33,794 nt of DNA from Nitrospirota bacterium. Lineage in GTDB: Bacteria; Nitrospirota; Nitrospiria; SBBL01; JAADHI01. A program made the translations under genes and the position numbers. Below the pieces are notes generated by a model. That model was not told where the DNA came from. It was given only the letters and a program-made list of their open reading frames with translations, and made no database searches. The stretch lies in assembly GCA_029261155.1 (NCBI GenBank), contig JAJDBW010000083.1, forward strand, positions 1 through 33,794, read 5' to 3'. Shown here piece by piece: positions 24,388 through 33,757 of this stretch (position 1 is the stretch's first letter; each line of letters starts with the position of its first letter).

Positions 24388-25218
24388 CTACGCTGCTTTG
24401 AGCAGTTCAGGCAGGTTGTCGAAGTAGAACTCATCCGGCGTTTTGTCGTCAAGCGATGAATGTGGTCTCTCCTGGTTGTAAAGCCTGAAGTATTTTTCCA
24501 AGCCCTGTATTGCATCGTTCACGCTGTCGTAGGCGTGTAGATAAACCTCCTCGTATTTAACACTGCGCCAGAGTCGTTCAACGAATATGTTGTCCCGCCA
24601 ACAGCCGTTGCCATCCATACTGATCTTGATGTCGTTGTCTTTCAGCAGGCCGGTAAATTCCAGGCTGGTGAACTGACCGCCTTGGTCGGTGTTGAAGATT
24701 CCTGGCTTGCCGTACCGGTTGATCGCTTCCTGAACCGCCTCGACACAGAAATCCGTAGTCAGTGTGTTGGACAGCCGCCACGATAGCACCCGGGGACTTG
24801 CCCAGTCGACTACGGCAAACAGATAAACAAAGCCCCGCCGCATCGGGATATAGGTAATATCTGCCGCCCAGACGTGATTAGACTGGGTGGCACTCAACGT
24901 GCGCAGCAGGTAGGGATAAACCGGATGCTTCGCATGCCGCTTGCTGGTATTTGGCTTGCGGTACAGCGCATGGATGTTCATCAGCTTCATCAGCGTGGAG
25001 ACACGGCGGCGGCCAACGGCAAGTCCTTCACGTTTGAGTATTCGGCTCAGCATTCTTGCTCCGGCAAACGGGAATTTCAGGTGCAGTGCGTCGATCCGGC
25101 GCATCAACGCCAGATCCTCGGGTGAAGTCGGTTCAGGCTGGTAGTAGACCGTTGAGCGCGCCAATTGCAATATTTTGCATTGCTGCTTTACCGGCAGCTT
25201 GTGATCGCGATCTATCAT
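24388..25218 (-). CDS. IS3-family transposase OrfB (DDE catalytic subunit)
   Basis: The 276-residue product is an rve-type integrase-core transposase. It opens MIDRDHKLPVKQQCKILQL and STVYYQP, the usual start of OrfB in this group, followed by an HTH_21 region. The catalytic triad is D120 (VWAADITYIP), D178 (FNTDQGGQF) and E214 (DNIFVERLWRSVKYEEVY), with the expected 35 residues between the second Asp and the Glu. It ends with the typical YNQERPHSSLDDKTPDEFYF. The ATG at 25218 overlaps the ancestral orfA stop (ATGA), implying translational coupling in the intact element. OrfB is intact, but its OrfA partner is broken. Confidence 0.93.
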   Translation of the reverse strand: MIDRDHKLPVKQQCKILQLARSTVYYQPEPTSPEDLALMRRIDALHLKFPFAGARMLSRILKREGLAVGRRRVSTLMKLMNIHALYRKPNTSKRHAKHPVYPYLLRTLSATQSNHVWAADITYIPMRRGFVYLFAVVDWASPRVLSWRLSNTLTTDFCVEAVQEAINRYGKPGIFNTDQGGQFTSLEFTGLLKDNDIKISMDGNGCWRDNIFVERLWRSVKYEEVYLHAYDSVNDAIQGLEKYFRLYNQERPHSSLDDKTPDEFYFDNLPELLKAA

Positions 25219-25516
25219 CTCTTTGCGCTCGGCAATCCCGCCTAGGTGAGCGCCCCTTCTAAAAAATCATTCTCCAGCGTCAACTGTCCGATCTTGGCAT
25301 GAAGCACCTTGATGTCCGGCTCCGTCGTCTTTGCCTTCGGCGTGCCGCCAAACACATCGGCAGCCGAATCCTGTAGAGCTGCTTCCACTCCGAAATCTGA
25401 TTCGGGTGAACGTCGAACTGTTCCGCCAATTCCGCCAGTGTCTTATCGTCCTTGATCGCAGCCAAGGCCACTTTGACTTTGAACCCAGGTGCGTGATTCC
25501 TTCTCGTCCTTTTCAT
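25215..25516 (-). pseudogene. IS3-family transposase OrfA, frameshifted and with a nonsense codon
   Basis: The gene starts MKRTRRNHAPGFKVKVALAA and continues through the helix-turn-helix AELAEQFDVHPNQISEWKQ. A one-base loss then shifts the frame near 25375. The original frame resumes as DSAADVFGG, TEPDIKVLHAKIGQLTLEND and FLEGALT, meets TAG at 25242-25244 where relatives have a sense codon, and would have gone on AGLPSAKR to TGA at 25215-25217, overlapping orfB. Both lesions remove the leucine-zipper part needed to work with OrfB. A T-TTT-TTA heptamer before the TAG is in phase for a -1 shift into the orfB frame, which is a less likely alternative route to a fusion. Confidence 0.82.
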
Positions 25517-25580
25517 GCGCTTGCTCCTCTGTTGGCCGTTCTATGCACGGCACTGGTTGGGCAAGGTTATCACTTAACAG

Positions 25581-25606
25581 ACTGTCCGAATTTCCGGCGC
25601 CACCTC
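25581..25606 (-). repeat. Right terminal inverted repeat of the IS3 element
   Basis: Starts ACTGTCCG and ends GGCGCCACCTC on the plus strand, the reverse complement of the left end with six mismatches. Confidence 0.88.
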
Positions 25607-25611
25607 TAACC
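25607..25611. repeat. Right target-site duplication of the IS3 element (TAACC)
   Basis: Identical to 24320-24324 and directly adjacent to the right inverted repeat. Confidence 0.85.
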
Positions 25612-26102
25612 ACATCGGACAGGAAGACAATCACACACTTTAAATCAGTAACTTCCGGTTAAGGGATTGCAAGAGAGGGAGAATCTTCCCGAGTCTCCAA
25701 GTTTTTTAAATCAGTTGATTCAAGTTGACGGGATTCGCTTTGGATCATGTTTCGTCGTTCCTAACCCCGTCACAATAAGAGACAAAGGAGGCACTCCTAC
25801 AGGATTCACCCCATCAGTTCATGCCCGTGTCGTGAATACACAAAGAGACCGCTCGACCAACATAGTCTCACAGATCAGACCTTACAGCCACTTTCTGAAG
25901 TGGCTTAACCGAACATAGGTGCCTACGATTCAAGCTTATTCTAGAATCTCAGAAAATAAGTAATTAAGAGCAACATCTACACAAAGTACCGATATAATTA
26001 ACATCATGCCCAATGATCCCATAAGAGTTGTCCCTTTCAACGAAAGTAACGAGTAGACGCTGTCTAATCCAGAAGTATTGGATGAAAAACCTGGAGGTCA
26101 AC
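25612..26102. other. Intergenic region between the IS and the porin operon, with a possible promoter
   Basis: A plus-strand frame at 25667-25918 has no ribosome site, no family motif and an odd composition, so I do not call it. A perfect TATAAT lies at 25993-25998; the -35 at 17 bases (GCAACA) is poor. If used, the leader to the porin ATG is about 100 bases. An 11-bp direct repeat (TTTAAATCAGT) occurs at 25639-25649 and 25705-25715, meaning unknown. Confidence 0.4.
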
Positions 26103-27323
26103 ATGAAGCAACGATGCACCTGGTTGAGCACACTTATTCTGATCCTTGGTTTTTCGGGTGTCCACTTGAGCCATGCGGATGAACTTTCACAATTGAAAGG
26201 GCGAGTAACTGAACTCGAAGAACGGCTCGATTCAGAAATGCAATATGTAAGAGAGCGACAGGATGCTGACGACAGGAGAATGGAGCAGATATTTTCGATA
26301 ACGATCTATGTCGCCCTGACCTACCAAAATTTTGAAAACGAGAACGCCTTTTTTAAGGCAACCGATCTGGAGCTGCTCTCAGAACTCCACCTTAATGACC
26401 AGATCGGCGCCTACTTCGAGATTGAGTTTGAAGGGGGAGAGGCTGAAGTTGAGCAGGGCTATTTAGAGTACATCATTAATGAGAAATTGATTACCCGTTA
26501 CGGTGTCATCTTGATCCCTTTCGGGCGGTACAACCTGGAACACTTCTCCTTCAAAAGAGACTTGGTCGATACGCCAATCGCAATGCGGCATATCGTCCCA
26601 TCCTCCTGGAGTGAGGCGGGCGCCGGCTTCATCGGGAATGTCTACCTGGGCGGAGGCCAGGAGAGTTGGTTTGAAGATCTTGCCCTCGACTACCAATTCT
26701 TCATTATCAATGGATTGAGAGACGAAGGAGATCCCCCAGCAGGAGAAGAGCGGGAAGGGTTTACAGCAATTACCTCAAGACAGGCCACAGGGGAAATCGG
26801 ATCGGACAACAATAACAACAAGGGGCTCGTCGGTCGTGTCGGCATGGCACTTCCTGGAGGGAGAGAATTGGGTATCAGTGGTTATATCGGGAAATATGAT
26901 GATGGCGGCCGCAATCAGGTTGTCGGCTATGACATCGACTGGCTTTTATCAGAAGGGCCCTTTGAACTGATCGGGGAATATGTTCATTTTGATCTCAAGG
27001 GTGCGACAACATCAATCCCAAGCGATCTACGGGGTGCTTATGTTCAGGGGAACTTCCATTTCTGGTTCGATGCCCTGAATCAAACTATTCTCGGAAAGCG
27101 CTATGAAACACCCACCTTTACAGCGATGCTTCGCTATGGTCATGCCAAGATCACGGTCGCCCCGACCAATAACGAGGAAACTCGTTGGACCGTCGGCCTG
27201 AATTATCGCCCCGATGAGCGTTTCGTTGCAAAGCTCGCCTATCAGTGGAATAACACCGAAAACACAGCCATAGCCCATGGGAATAACGACGGGCTTCTCT
27301 TCTCAATTACATCGACATTTTAA
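26103..27323 (+). CDS. Outer-membrane porin with N-terminal coiled coil
   Basis: The 406-residue product has a signal peptide (MKQRCTWLSTLILILGF, cleavage after SHA near residue 25). A predicted coiled coil follows (LSQLKGRVTELEERLDSEM to about residue 60), as in porins whose N-terminus trimerises or binds peptidoglycan. The rest alternates as beta-strands, with porin-like phrases such as ITRYGVILIPFGRYNLEHF and VGLNYRPDERFVAKLAYQWN, and ends LFSITSTF with the terminal Phe. It resembles the phosphate-selective porin O/P type or related DcaP-like porins; the solute is unknown. GGAGGT six bases before the ATG fixes the start, and an in-frame upstream ATG at 26028 is rejected. It is the first gene of a four-gene operon whose next product is a phosphate-binding-like protein. 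Confidence 0.87.
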   Translation: MKQRCTWLSTLILILGFSGVHLSHADELSQLKGRVTELEERLDSEMQYVRERQDADDRRMEQIFSITIYVALTYQNFENENAFFKATDLELLSELHLNDQIGAYFEIEFEGGEAEVEQGYLEYIINEKLITRYGVILIPFGRYNLEHFSFKRDLVDTPIAMRHIVPSSWSEAGAGFIGNVYLGGGQESWFEDLALDYQFFIINGLRDEGDPPAGEEREGFTAITSRQATGEIGSDNNNNKGLVGRVGMALPGGRELGISGYIGKYDDGGRNQVVGYDIDWLLSEGPFELIGEYVHFDLKGATTSIPSDLRGAYVQGNFHFWFDALNQTILGKRYETPTFTAMLRYGHAKITVAPTNNEETRWTVGLNYRPDERFVAKLAYQWNNTENTAIAHGNNDGLLFSITSTF

Positions 27324-27339
27324 GGAGTCGGCATAAGAA

Positions 27340-27801
27340 ATGCGAAAGGCTTCTTTTCTTACCTTGTGTCTGTTATCGCTGTTTTTCTGGCTCGCCTCAA
27401 GTCTGAATGCGAGTGCTGAACCGATTGCAGTCATTGTCAACAAAAGTAATCCGTATGATGACATCGAAAGTCATGACCTGTCCCGCGTCTATAGCGGAAG
27501 AATGAGAAGATGGCCGGACGGCCAAAAAATCGCAATCATAAATCGCCCGATTGCTTCAGAAATCAGACGTATTTTTTACGAAATTATCCTCAAAGCAGAA
27601 CCGACTAAAAAGTTTTTTAAATCAAAATCTCCGCTCGCATTCAAGATGATGAAGTTAAATTCAGACATGGCAACCCGCAAATTTGTTGCTCGTATTAAAA
27701 ACGCAGTGGGTTATGTCTATCTGAGTGAGGTGGACGACACGGTCAAGATCCTCACGATAGACGGTAAACAGCCCGGAGAGATAGGCTACCCCCTGAACTA
27801 G
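27340..27801 (+). CDS. Short periplasmic PBP-like (PstS-type) protein
   Basis: The 153-residue product has a signal peptide (hydrophobic residues 5-22, cleavage after ASA near 26). The mature chain matches one lobe of PstS-like binding proteins (PBP-like_2): AVIVNKSNPYDDIESHDLSR, VYSGRMRRWPDGQKIAIINR, then KNAVGYVYLSEVDDTVKILT. PstS itself is about twice as long, so this is the short stand-alone class, often found beside signalling proteins rather than ABC permeases; no pst transporter is present. It lies 16 bases after the porin gene (AGGAG straddles the porin stop) and 3 bases before a Cache-domain kinase, so it may present a ligand such as an oxyanion to that kinase. Confidence 0.85.
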   Translation: MRKASFLTLCLLSLFFWLASSLNASAEPIAVIVNKSNPYDDIESHDLSRVYSGRMRRWPDGQKIAIINRPIASEIRRIFYEIILKAEPTKKFFKSKSPLAFKMMKLNSDMATRKFVARIKNAVGYVYLSEVDDTVKILTIDGKQPGEIGYPLN

Positions 27802-27804
27802 CGT

Positions 27805-30800
27805 ATGAAACAGACGATACAAACAAAATTGATTACCCTTTTCCTCCTCCTCTCACTGGTTCCCCTGATCATTGTTTCAGTCATCGCCTATTATAACGGC
27901 CAGGAAGCGCTCAGAGACGGGATCGGACATAACTTCGAGGCATTGGCATTAAATGCAATGGATAAGATTGACCGATCACTCTGGTCAAGGAAACAAGATA
28001 TCAAGGCCTGGGCGGCCATTGAGGCGATGCAGGATGTGCTTGCGGATGATGCTGATGGACGTATTGCAGATATTCTGGTGCAGTTAAAAAAGGAATATGG
28101 GATGTATTCCGAAATCTTCTGCATCAATCCACAAGGGCTTATTATCGCTTCGAGTGATCAGCGGCATCTGGATGTGAATGTATCACAGACCTCTTGGTTC
28201 AGTGAAGCGATCAAGACTCGGGAGGTCTCGATCGGCGATCTCGAATATGATGAGTTGATGAACGATTATACACTTCTTTTCTCGATACCGGTTATTTCCA
28301 TCTTTGACGAAAAAAAGGTGATCGGTCTGATCTCCTCCCGTTTAAGTCGACGTGTGCTGCTTGAATTGACCTATCATGCCCGGACAACTCAAGAGGATCG
28401 TGATCGATCCGGTCATGTCTTGCTGATCGATAAAAATGGTGTGGTCATCTCCGGTACTGAGCCAAAACCGGAAGAAGTTGTAGCAATGGAGGAAAAAGAG
28501 ATCGTGTTTAAAACAGATCTGCGTTCCTTCGGTTTCGAGTCTGTACAGTTAACCGCTCAAGGAGGAAGTGGTTTTTTGGAAGAGGTAGAATCGTTAAATG
28601 CAGATTTTCTTATCGGCTATGCCACTTCAGTGGGATATCAAGACTTCCAAGGACTTGGCTGGGCGACATTGGTCTTACAAGAGTCCGACAAGGCATTTGC
28701 TCCCATAACAGTGCTTCGCGTGCAATTATTCGTGGCAGGCCTCATCGTCATGATGGGTGTTTTCCTCCTCGTATTACATAAATCGAAGGAAATTAGTATT
28801 CCGATCAAAACACTCACCAGAGCGACAGCACTCGTAGCAAAAGGCGATCTCTCTCAAAAAGTCGTAATCAAAACTAACGATGAGATAGAACTATTTGCGA
28901 AGGCCTTCAATCAGATGGTGAAAGAACTGAAGGACTCGCGGGAGCGATTAGGGGACCGCACAAAAGAACTTTATGAGGTCAACCGCGAATTGAAGGAATC
29001 GGTTACCGAAGCCAATAGCGCAAAGGAAGCCGCCGAAGCCGCCAGTAAGGCAAAATCAAATTTCCTGGCCACCATGAGCCATGAGATCAGAACGCCGATG
29101 AATGGGGTCTTGGGGATGACGGAACTTTTATTCTCAACAAAATTGACTGACGAGCAACGGAGGTATCTTGAGACCATAAAAAATTCAGGGGATGCCTTGC
29201 TCGAGATCATTAACGATATCCTCGACTTCTCCAGAATTGAGGCTGGGAAAATGACCTTGGAAGAGGTCGATTTTAATCTCCGAGACCTGATCGAGGAGAC
29301 AGTCGATCTATTGTCACGAAGGGCGCACGAGAAAGGTTTAGAATTAACAACAGCAATTCCGATCGATTTCCCTGTGGGCTTGCGGGGAGACCCTGCACGG
29401 CTGAGACAAATTATACTCAATCTGCTGAGTAACGCCATCAAATTTACCGAGAAAGGTGAGGTTGGGGTAGAAATTAAATTGCTTGAAAGTCAAGGGGAGA
29501 CCCTTCACTTTCGGATCGGCGTGAGCGATACGGGTATCGGGATGTCAGAGAATGCTAGGACGCGGATCTTCGATCCATTCACACAGGCGGACAGTTCTAC
29601 GACACGTCAGTATGGCGGAACAGGATTGGGACTGGCGATCGTGACACGGCTCGTGAAGGTAATGGGAGGTGCACTGGGGGTCGACAGCGTTCTGGGTAAG
29701 GGGTCGACCTTCTGGTTCTCCTTGCGATTAGTCTCCCAAGCGAAACAAACCGTCATGACGAAAGAGTCATGTAGAGATCTTCAAGACCTTCAGGTGTTGA
29801 TCGTTGATGATAATGCTACGAATCGTAAAATACTCAAGCATCAGCTGAGGGGCTGGGGGATGCGGTGTAGAAGTGCAACCAACGGGATGGATGCTTTGGA
29901 GATGTTGCGCGAGGCGGCTGCTGAAGATCACCCTTACGATTTGGTTCTCTTGGACTACTGCATGCCCGGCATGGACGGGGTTGCGCTAACGCGCTCTCTG
30001 AAGAAAGACCCTGAAATCCCCAATCCTCGTCTGGTGATACTGAGCTCCCTCAATGCAAACAATGATATAAGATTGGCGAAAGAGGCCGGCATTCACTCTT
30101 TTCTGAACAAACCGGTACGTCAGTCTCAGCTATACAATTCTATTCAGCGTGTATTCGGCATACAGAAACCCTCCGGGAAACATTTGTCCGAACGGCACCG
30201 GGAAGAGACCGTACAAGAAAAATTTGATGCCGATATTCTGATCGTTGAAGACAATCCCGTCAATCAGGAATTGGCTGCTCTTACACTTGAATTATTCGGG
30301 TGCCGGGTCGATGTTGCCGACAATGGCCGAAAAGCAATTGAGGCGCTTTCCGAAAAATCTTATGATCTGGTCTTCATGGATTGCCACATGCCGGGGATGG
30401 ACGGCTTTGAAACGACGAAGGAGATCCGCCGCTTGCAAATAAATACGCAGGACGGCAGTCATCTTCCCGTTCTCGCACTCACTGCAGATGTCATGCAAGG
30501 TGTTGCTGAGGCCTGCAAGTCCGCCGGGATGGATGACTATGTGAGAAAACCGTTCCGACAGGGGCACTTAAGGGAAATGCTGCATGCCTGGCTTCCTAAT
30601 CAAAAGATAAAGCAAACAGATGCGCCGACCGCTTCACTCCCACATGAGGTAAATGACAGACAGGCCTCTGCCGCGGGTAACGGGAATTATGTTCCGATCG
30701 ACCGAAAAGCGCTTGACAAAATTTCATCGCTGCAACGGCCCGGTGGAGCCGACATTCTAAGTAAGGTAATCAAACTCTATCTGGATAGTTCCGATGACCT

Positions 30801-31074
30801 GATACCGAGCTTGCAAGACGCAGCTAAACAAGGCGATGCCTCTGCCGTGAAAGACACTGCACATCGACTGAAGTCGAGTAGCGCTAACTTAGGCGCGGGA
30901 AAGCTGGCAGCCATCTGTCAAAAAATGGAGTCTCTCGATATGGGAAAAAATGGAAATAATGATGTTCCGCTGATCGATCAATTTCTTGCCGAGTATGAGC
31001 TCGTCAAAACCGCCTTGGCGACTGAGTTGAAAATGAGGAACAGCGGGGGCCGAAGCCCATCAGGAACCCTGTAG
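27805..31074 (+). CDS. Hybrid sensor histidine kinase: dCache, HAMP, HisKA, HATPase, two receivers, HPt
   Basis: The 1089-residue product carries a full phosphorelay in one chain. A membrane helix (about 10-30) is followed by a periplasmic double-Cache-like sensor (about 35-300) with [20 protein letters not shown] and [15 protein letters not shown], a second helix (about 303-325) and HAMP (about 327-380). HisKA has H426 in [19 protein letters not shown]. The HATPase has [19 protein letters not shown] and GGTGLGLAI. Receiver 1 has VLIVDDN and D717 in [13 protein letters not shown]; receiver 2 has ILIVEDN and D859 in [13 protein letters not shown]; the HPt has H1020 in [12 protein letters not shown]. 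It probably passes phosphate to the REC domain of the next gene. It sits 3 bases after the binding-protein gene, a plausible ligand partner. The layout resembles BarA/ArcB-type kinases. Confidence 0.94.
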   Translation: MKQTIQTKLITLFLLLSLVPLIIVSVIAYYNGQEALRDGIGHNFEALALNAMDKIDRSLWSRKQDIKAWAAIEAMQDVLADDADGRIADILVQLKKEYGMYSEIFCINPQGLIIASSDQRHLDVNVSQTSWFSEAIKTREVSIGDLEYDELMNDYTLLFSIPVISIFDEKKVIGLISSRLSRRVLLELTYHARTTQEDRDRSGHVLLIDKNGVVISGTEPKPEEVVAMEEKEIVFKTDLRSFGFESVQLTAQGGSGFLEEVESLNADFLIGYATSVGYQDFQGLGWATLVLQESDKAFAPITVLRVQLFVAGLIVMMGVFLLVLHKSKEISIPIKTLTRATALVAKGDLSQKVVIKTNDEIELFAKAFNQMVKELKDSRERLGDRTKELYEVNRELKESVTEANSAKEAAEAASKAKSNFLATMSHEIRTPMNGVLGMTELLFSTKLTDEQRRYLETIKNSGDALLEIINDILDFSRIEAGKMTLEEVDFNLRDLIEETVDLLSRRAHEKGLELTTAIPIDFPVGLRGDPARLRQIILNLLSNAIKFTEKGEVGVEIKLLESQGETLHFRIGVSDTGIGMSENARTRIFDPFTQADSSTTRQYGGTGLGLAIVTRLVKVMGGALGVDSVLGKGSTFWFSLRLVSQAKQTVMTKESCRDLQDLQVLIVDDNATNRKILKHQLRGWGMRCRSATNGMDALEMLREAAAEDHPYDLVLLDYCMPGMDGVALTRSLKKDPEIPNPRLVILSSLNANNDIRLAKEAGIHSFLNKPVRQSQLYNSIQRVFGIQKPSGKHLSERHREETVQEKFDADILIVEDNPVNQELAALTLELFGCRVDVADNGRKAIEALSEKSYDLVFMDCHMPGMDGFETTKEIRRLQINTQDGSHLPVLALTADVMQGVAEACKSAGMDDYVRKPFRQGHLREMLHAWLPNQKIKQTDAPTASLPHEVNDRQASAAGNGNYVPIDRKALDKISSLQRPGGADILSKVIKLYLDSSDDLIPSLQDAAKQGDASAVKDTAHRLKSSSANLGAGKLAAICQKMESLDMGKNGNNDVPLIDQFLAEYELVKTALATELKMRNSGGRSPSGTL

Positions 31075-31110
31075 GAGCAGAACATGCGCCCCTGTTCATG
31101 AGGTTAAACC

Positions 31111-33255
31111 ATGAAGTATGATAATAAAAACAAGGATCTTCAGCTGGTCGTCTTGGTTGTGGATGACGACATGATGGAACGCTTGCTGGTTCGCGAGGCC
31201 CTGGAGCGGGCAGATATCAGGGTAGAAGAAGCTGAAAATGGTGCTGAGGCCTTATCCGTCTTTAGACGTGTATCACCCGATCTCATTTTTTTGGATGTCA
31301 GGATGCCCGTCGTCGATGGATTTTCAAGTTGCGCCAATCTTCGGAAGGAGACTGGAGGAGAGGACGTTCCGATCATTATGGTCACCGGACTGGATGACAT
31401 CGAATCGATCGAACGGGCATACGAAGTCGGCGCCACCGATTTTATCACAAAGCCGATCAACTGGCCGACCCTTCACCATCGGGTCCGCTACATGATTCGA
31501 GCCAGCCGTGCCTTTCAGGGCTTACAAAAAAGTGAGGCAAGGTTATCTCAGGCACAGCGGATCGCCCATATTGGACACTGGAGGCATAACTTACAGACAA
31601 ATGTGCTGTATTGGTCGGATGAAATCTACCGTATCTTTGGCCTGGAGAAGTCTGCGGGGATTCTTTCGTATGAAAAATTCATGAAATCGGTTCATCCGAA
31701 TGATCGACCGGCGATGAGGGAAGTCCTGAATGACGCTATATCCGAGAATAAGTCCTACAACATTGATTTTCGGGTCGTCTTGCCGGATGGAAGAGGGTGT
31801 GTTGTTCAGCAGCAGGGAGAAATCGTATTCGACGACGCGGAAAAATCGCCTCAAATGATCGGAACTATCCAGGATATTACCCAACAAAAAAAGGATGAGG
31901 AGAAAATCCTAGATTTGGCCTACTACGATAGTTTGACTGGCTTGCCGAACCGGCAAAATTTTTTAAACTACACAAGCCGCACGCTATCCCGTGCAAAACA
32001 AACCGGCACCAAGGCAACCCTGATCTACTTAGATTTAGATGGATTTAAGCATATCAATGACACCGCCGGACACGGAGCAGGCGATGAGGCACTCAAGATC
32101 ATCGCCGACCTCTTAAATAATCAGCTACGCAATTCCGACATTGTGGCCCGGATTAAGACCGAAAAAGACGAGATGGTTCCTTTGGCGCGATTGGGGGGTG
32201 ATGAATTCACAATTCTTCTGCCAAATATTTCTAAACAGGAATCGATCGCGAAAGTGGCGAGACGCATTCTGGATGTGATATCGCAGCCGACAATGGTAGA
32301 AGGACGTGAGTATTATATCCCCGGTAGTATGGGAATCACTATCTACCCTGAAGACGGCCAAGACGTCGAAACCCTGTTAAAGCACTCCGACATGGCGATG
32401 TATGCTGCGAAGAAGAAAGGCGGAAATTGTTTTCAATTTTACTCCGAATCGATGAACATTCAAGTGCTCAAGCGACTCAACATGGAGACCAGGCTGCGCA
32501 AGGCAATCGCTCGGGACGAGCTAGCGCTCCATTATCAACCACTGATGGATATAAAGACTGGAAAGATCCTCGGTTTTGAGGCATTGGCCCGATGGGAAAA
32601 TGCCGACTTGGGTCTTGTTTCCCCTAGCGATTTTATCCCTCTGGCGGAGGAAGCCGGTCTAATTTTGTCGATCGGGGAATGGGCACTCCGCAACGCCTGT
32701 GCCCAAACTAAGGTTTGGCAAGAGGAAACGGGAGTGGATCTGACGGTTGCAGTGAATGTCTCAGCCCTGCAATTTAAACAAGATTACCTTGTAAAGACAG
32801 TGGCAGCCGTGATCAAAGAAACCACCTTAAACCCGCGCTCTCTGAAATTGGAACTAACGGAGTCGATCTTGATGGAAAATATCGAGGAGATCGTCAAAAA
32901 ACTGCTACAACTGAAGGAGATCGGGGTTGGGCATTCAATTGATGATTTTGGTACCGGTTATTCTTCCTTAGGCTACTTGAAACGATTTCCGATCGATTCT
33001 GTTAAAATCGACAAGTCTTTTGTGCAGGACATGTTGACTGATCCTGATGATGCAGCCATTATCAGGGCAATTATTGCTTTGTCGCATAATTTAAGGCTGA
33101 AGGTCATTGCTGAAGGGGTGGAAACAGACGAACAACTGCAATATTTGATGACCCATGATTGTGATACGATCCAAGGTTATCTGATTGCTAGCCCGCTCCC
33201 GCCGGAAGATGTCATCCCATTCTTAAACTGTCATAGATCTAAGGAATCTCATTGA
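31111..33255 (+). CDS. Response regulator with PAS, GGDEF and EAL domains (c-di-GMP turnover)
   Basis: The 714-residue cytoplasmic protein has a receiver (about 12-130; D62 in LIFLDVRMP, Lys in ITKPI), a PAS domain (about 150-262), a GGDEF domain (about 265-440; G362-G-D-E-F366) and an EAL domain (about 455-705; E490-A-L). The EAL part keeps ELTESILM, DDFGTGYSSLGYLKRFPID, KIDKSF and EGVET, so phosphodiesterase activity is likely. The GGDEF signature is also intact. The inhibitory RxxD site (RNSD) is followed by IVAR, then a 13-residue insert before LGGDEF, so it is out of its normal spacing. The start has GAGG about eight bases upstream. It is the last gene of the operon and the natural target of the hybrid kinase. 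Confidence 0.94.
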   Translation: MKYDNKNKDLQLVVLVVDDDMMERLLVREALERADIRVEEAENGAEALSVFRRVSPDLIFLDVRMPVVDGFSSCANLRKETGGEDVPIIMVTGLDDIESIERAYEVGATDFITKPINWPTLHHRVRYMIRASRAFQGLQKSEARLSQAQRIAHIGHWRHNLQTNVLYWSDEIYRIFGLEKSAGILSYEKFMKSVHPNDRPAMREVLNDAISENKSYNIDFRVVLPDGRGCVVQQQGEIVFDDAEKSPQMIGTIQDITQQKKDEEKILDLAYYDSLTGLPNRQNFLNYTSRTLSRAKQTGTKATLIYLDLDGFKHINDTAGHGAGDEALKIIADLLNNQLRNSDIVARIKTEKDEMVPLARLGGDEFTILLPNISKQESIAKVARRILDVISQPTMVEGREYYIPGSMGITIYPEDGQDVETLLKHSDMAMYAAKKKGGNCFQFYSESMNIQVLKRLNMETRLRKAIARDELALHYQPLMDIKTGKILGFEALARWENADLGLVSPSDFIPLAEEAGLILSIGEWALRNACAQTKVWQEETGVDLTVAVNVSALQFKQDYLVKTVAAVIKETTLNPRSLKLELTESILMENIEEIVKKLLQLKEIGVGHSIDDFGTGYSSLGYLKRFPIDSVKIDKSFVQDMLTDPDDAAIIRAIIALSHNLRLKVIAEGVETDEQLQYLMTHDCDTIQGYLIASPLPPEDVIPFLNCHRSKESH

Positions 33256-33405
33256 ATCAATTCATAGCGAGCTCAGTAAAAATTTAACGAAGTCTATTTG
33301 TAAGGTTGGATGTTTTACGGTGATTCAAAAATCACAGATACGGGAAGGATCTGAGGGGCCTGACATCCATCTTATTAGTCGATAAATTCTACAAGATGAT
33401 TAAAT

Positions 33406-33443
33406 CCTTGTAAGCCCCGTCTCTTGAGTCGGGGCTTACAAGG
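33406..33443. terminator. Long perfect hairpin between convergent genes (probable terminator)
   Basis: CCTTGTAAGCCCCG (33406-33419) pairs perfectly with CGGGGCTTACAAGG (33430-33443). The 10-base loop can itself pair CTC with GAG. It lies between the end of the GGDEF-EAL gene and the convergent gene at the right edge, where a bidirectional terminator is expected, but neither side has a classic T-run directly after the stem. Confidence 0.65.
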
Positions 33444-33475
33444 AATAAAGTGCGTGGTTATTGTTGTTTTTCTTT

Positions 33476-33757
33476 TTATTGTGTGGTAAAGCTCCGAGTT
33501 TCGCTTTCGGTGATGCCTCCAATTCCATCGTCGGCCACAACTTTCCAATGATAGGTTGTACCCGGTTTTAAGCCAGAAACAGTGTTGGTTACATCGGTAG
33601 CCGGGTTTCCAGCAGCAGGAGGGTCAGTAGGAGGACCGCCGCCACTGCTGCATGAGCTTAAAAGGAATCCCGTGACGATGAGGGCGGCCATAAAGAGTCC
33701 GACTCTTCTCTTCCCTATAACCCCTCCGATTGCAACAAAACCGAAGATCACGCCCAA
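33476..33757 (-). CDS. Short lipoprotein with a partial fibronectin type III domain (possibly truncated)
   Basis: The frame encodes up to 93 residues from a TTG at 33757 and stays open to the window edge, so the true start may lie outside. A hydrophobic stretch ends in a lipobox L-S-S-C (about residue 36), followed by a Ser/Gly/Pro-rich linker. The C-terminal 45 residues, with LKPGTTYHWKVVADDGIGG and SETRSFTTQ, match only the second half of a fibronectin type III domain. Before the lipoprotein signal there is another Gly-rich hydrophobic segment (LGVIFGFVAIGGVIGKRR), which is unusual. The gene may be an internal-deletion remnant of a longer Fn3 lipoprotein; no ribosome site decides the start. 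Confidence 0.5.
   Translation of the reverse strand: MGVIFGFVAIGGVIGKRRVGLFMAALIVTGFLLSSCSSGGGPPTDPPAAGNPATDVTNTVSGLKPGTTYHWKVVADDGIGGITESETRSFTTQ

Larger units (their letters stand above)
24325..25606 (-). mobile_element. IS3-family insertion sequence, 1282 bp, with decayed orfA
   Basis: The ends are imperfect 26-bp inverted repeats, 24325-24350 and 25581-25606, matching at 20 of 26 positions (outer GAGGTGGC and inner GGACAGT are identical). A 5-bp TAACC duplication flanks them. Inside, on the minus strand, orfA (helix-turn-helix) precedes orfB (DDE transposase), the IS3 arrangement, and the length is normal for the family. orfA carries two lesions, so the element is probably unable to move by itself. 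Confidence 0.93.

Noticed and set aside
25639-25715. 11-bp direct repeat TTTAAATCAGT as an attachment site
   Set aside because: Only 66 bp apart in AT-rich sequence, with no integrase or tRNA; chance is sufficient.
25667-25918. Small plus-strand gene after the IS
   Set aside because: No ribosome site, no recognisable motif, and composition like non-coding flank.
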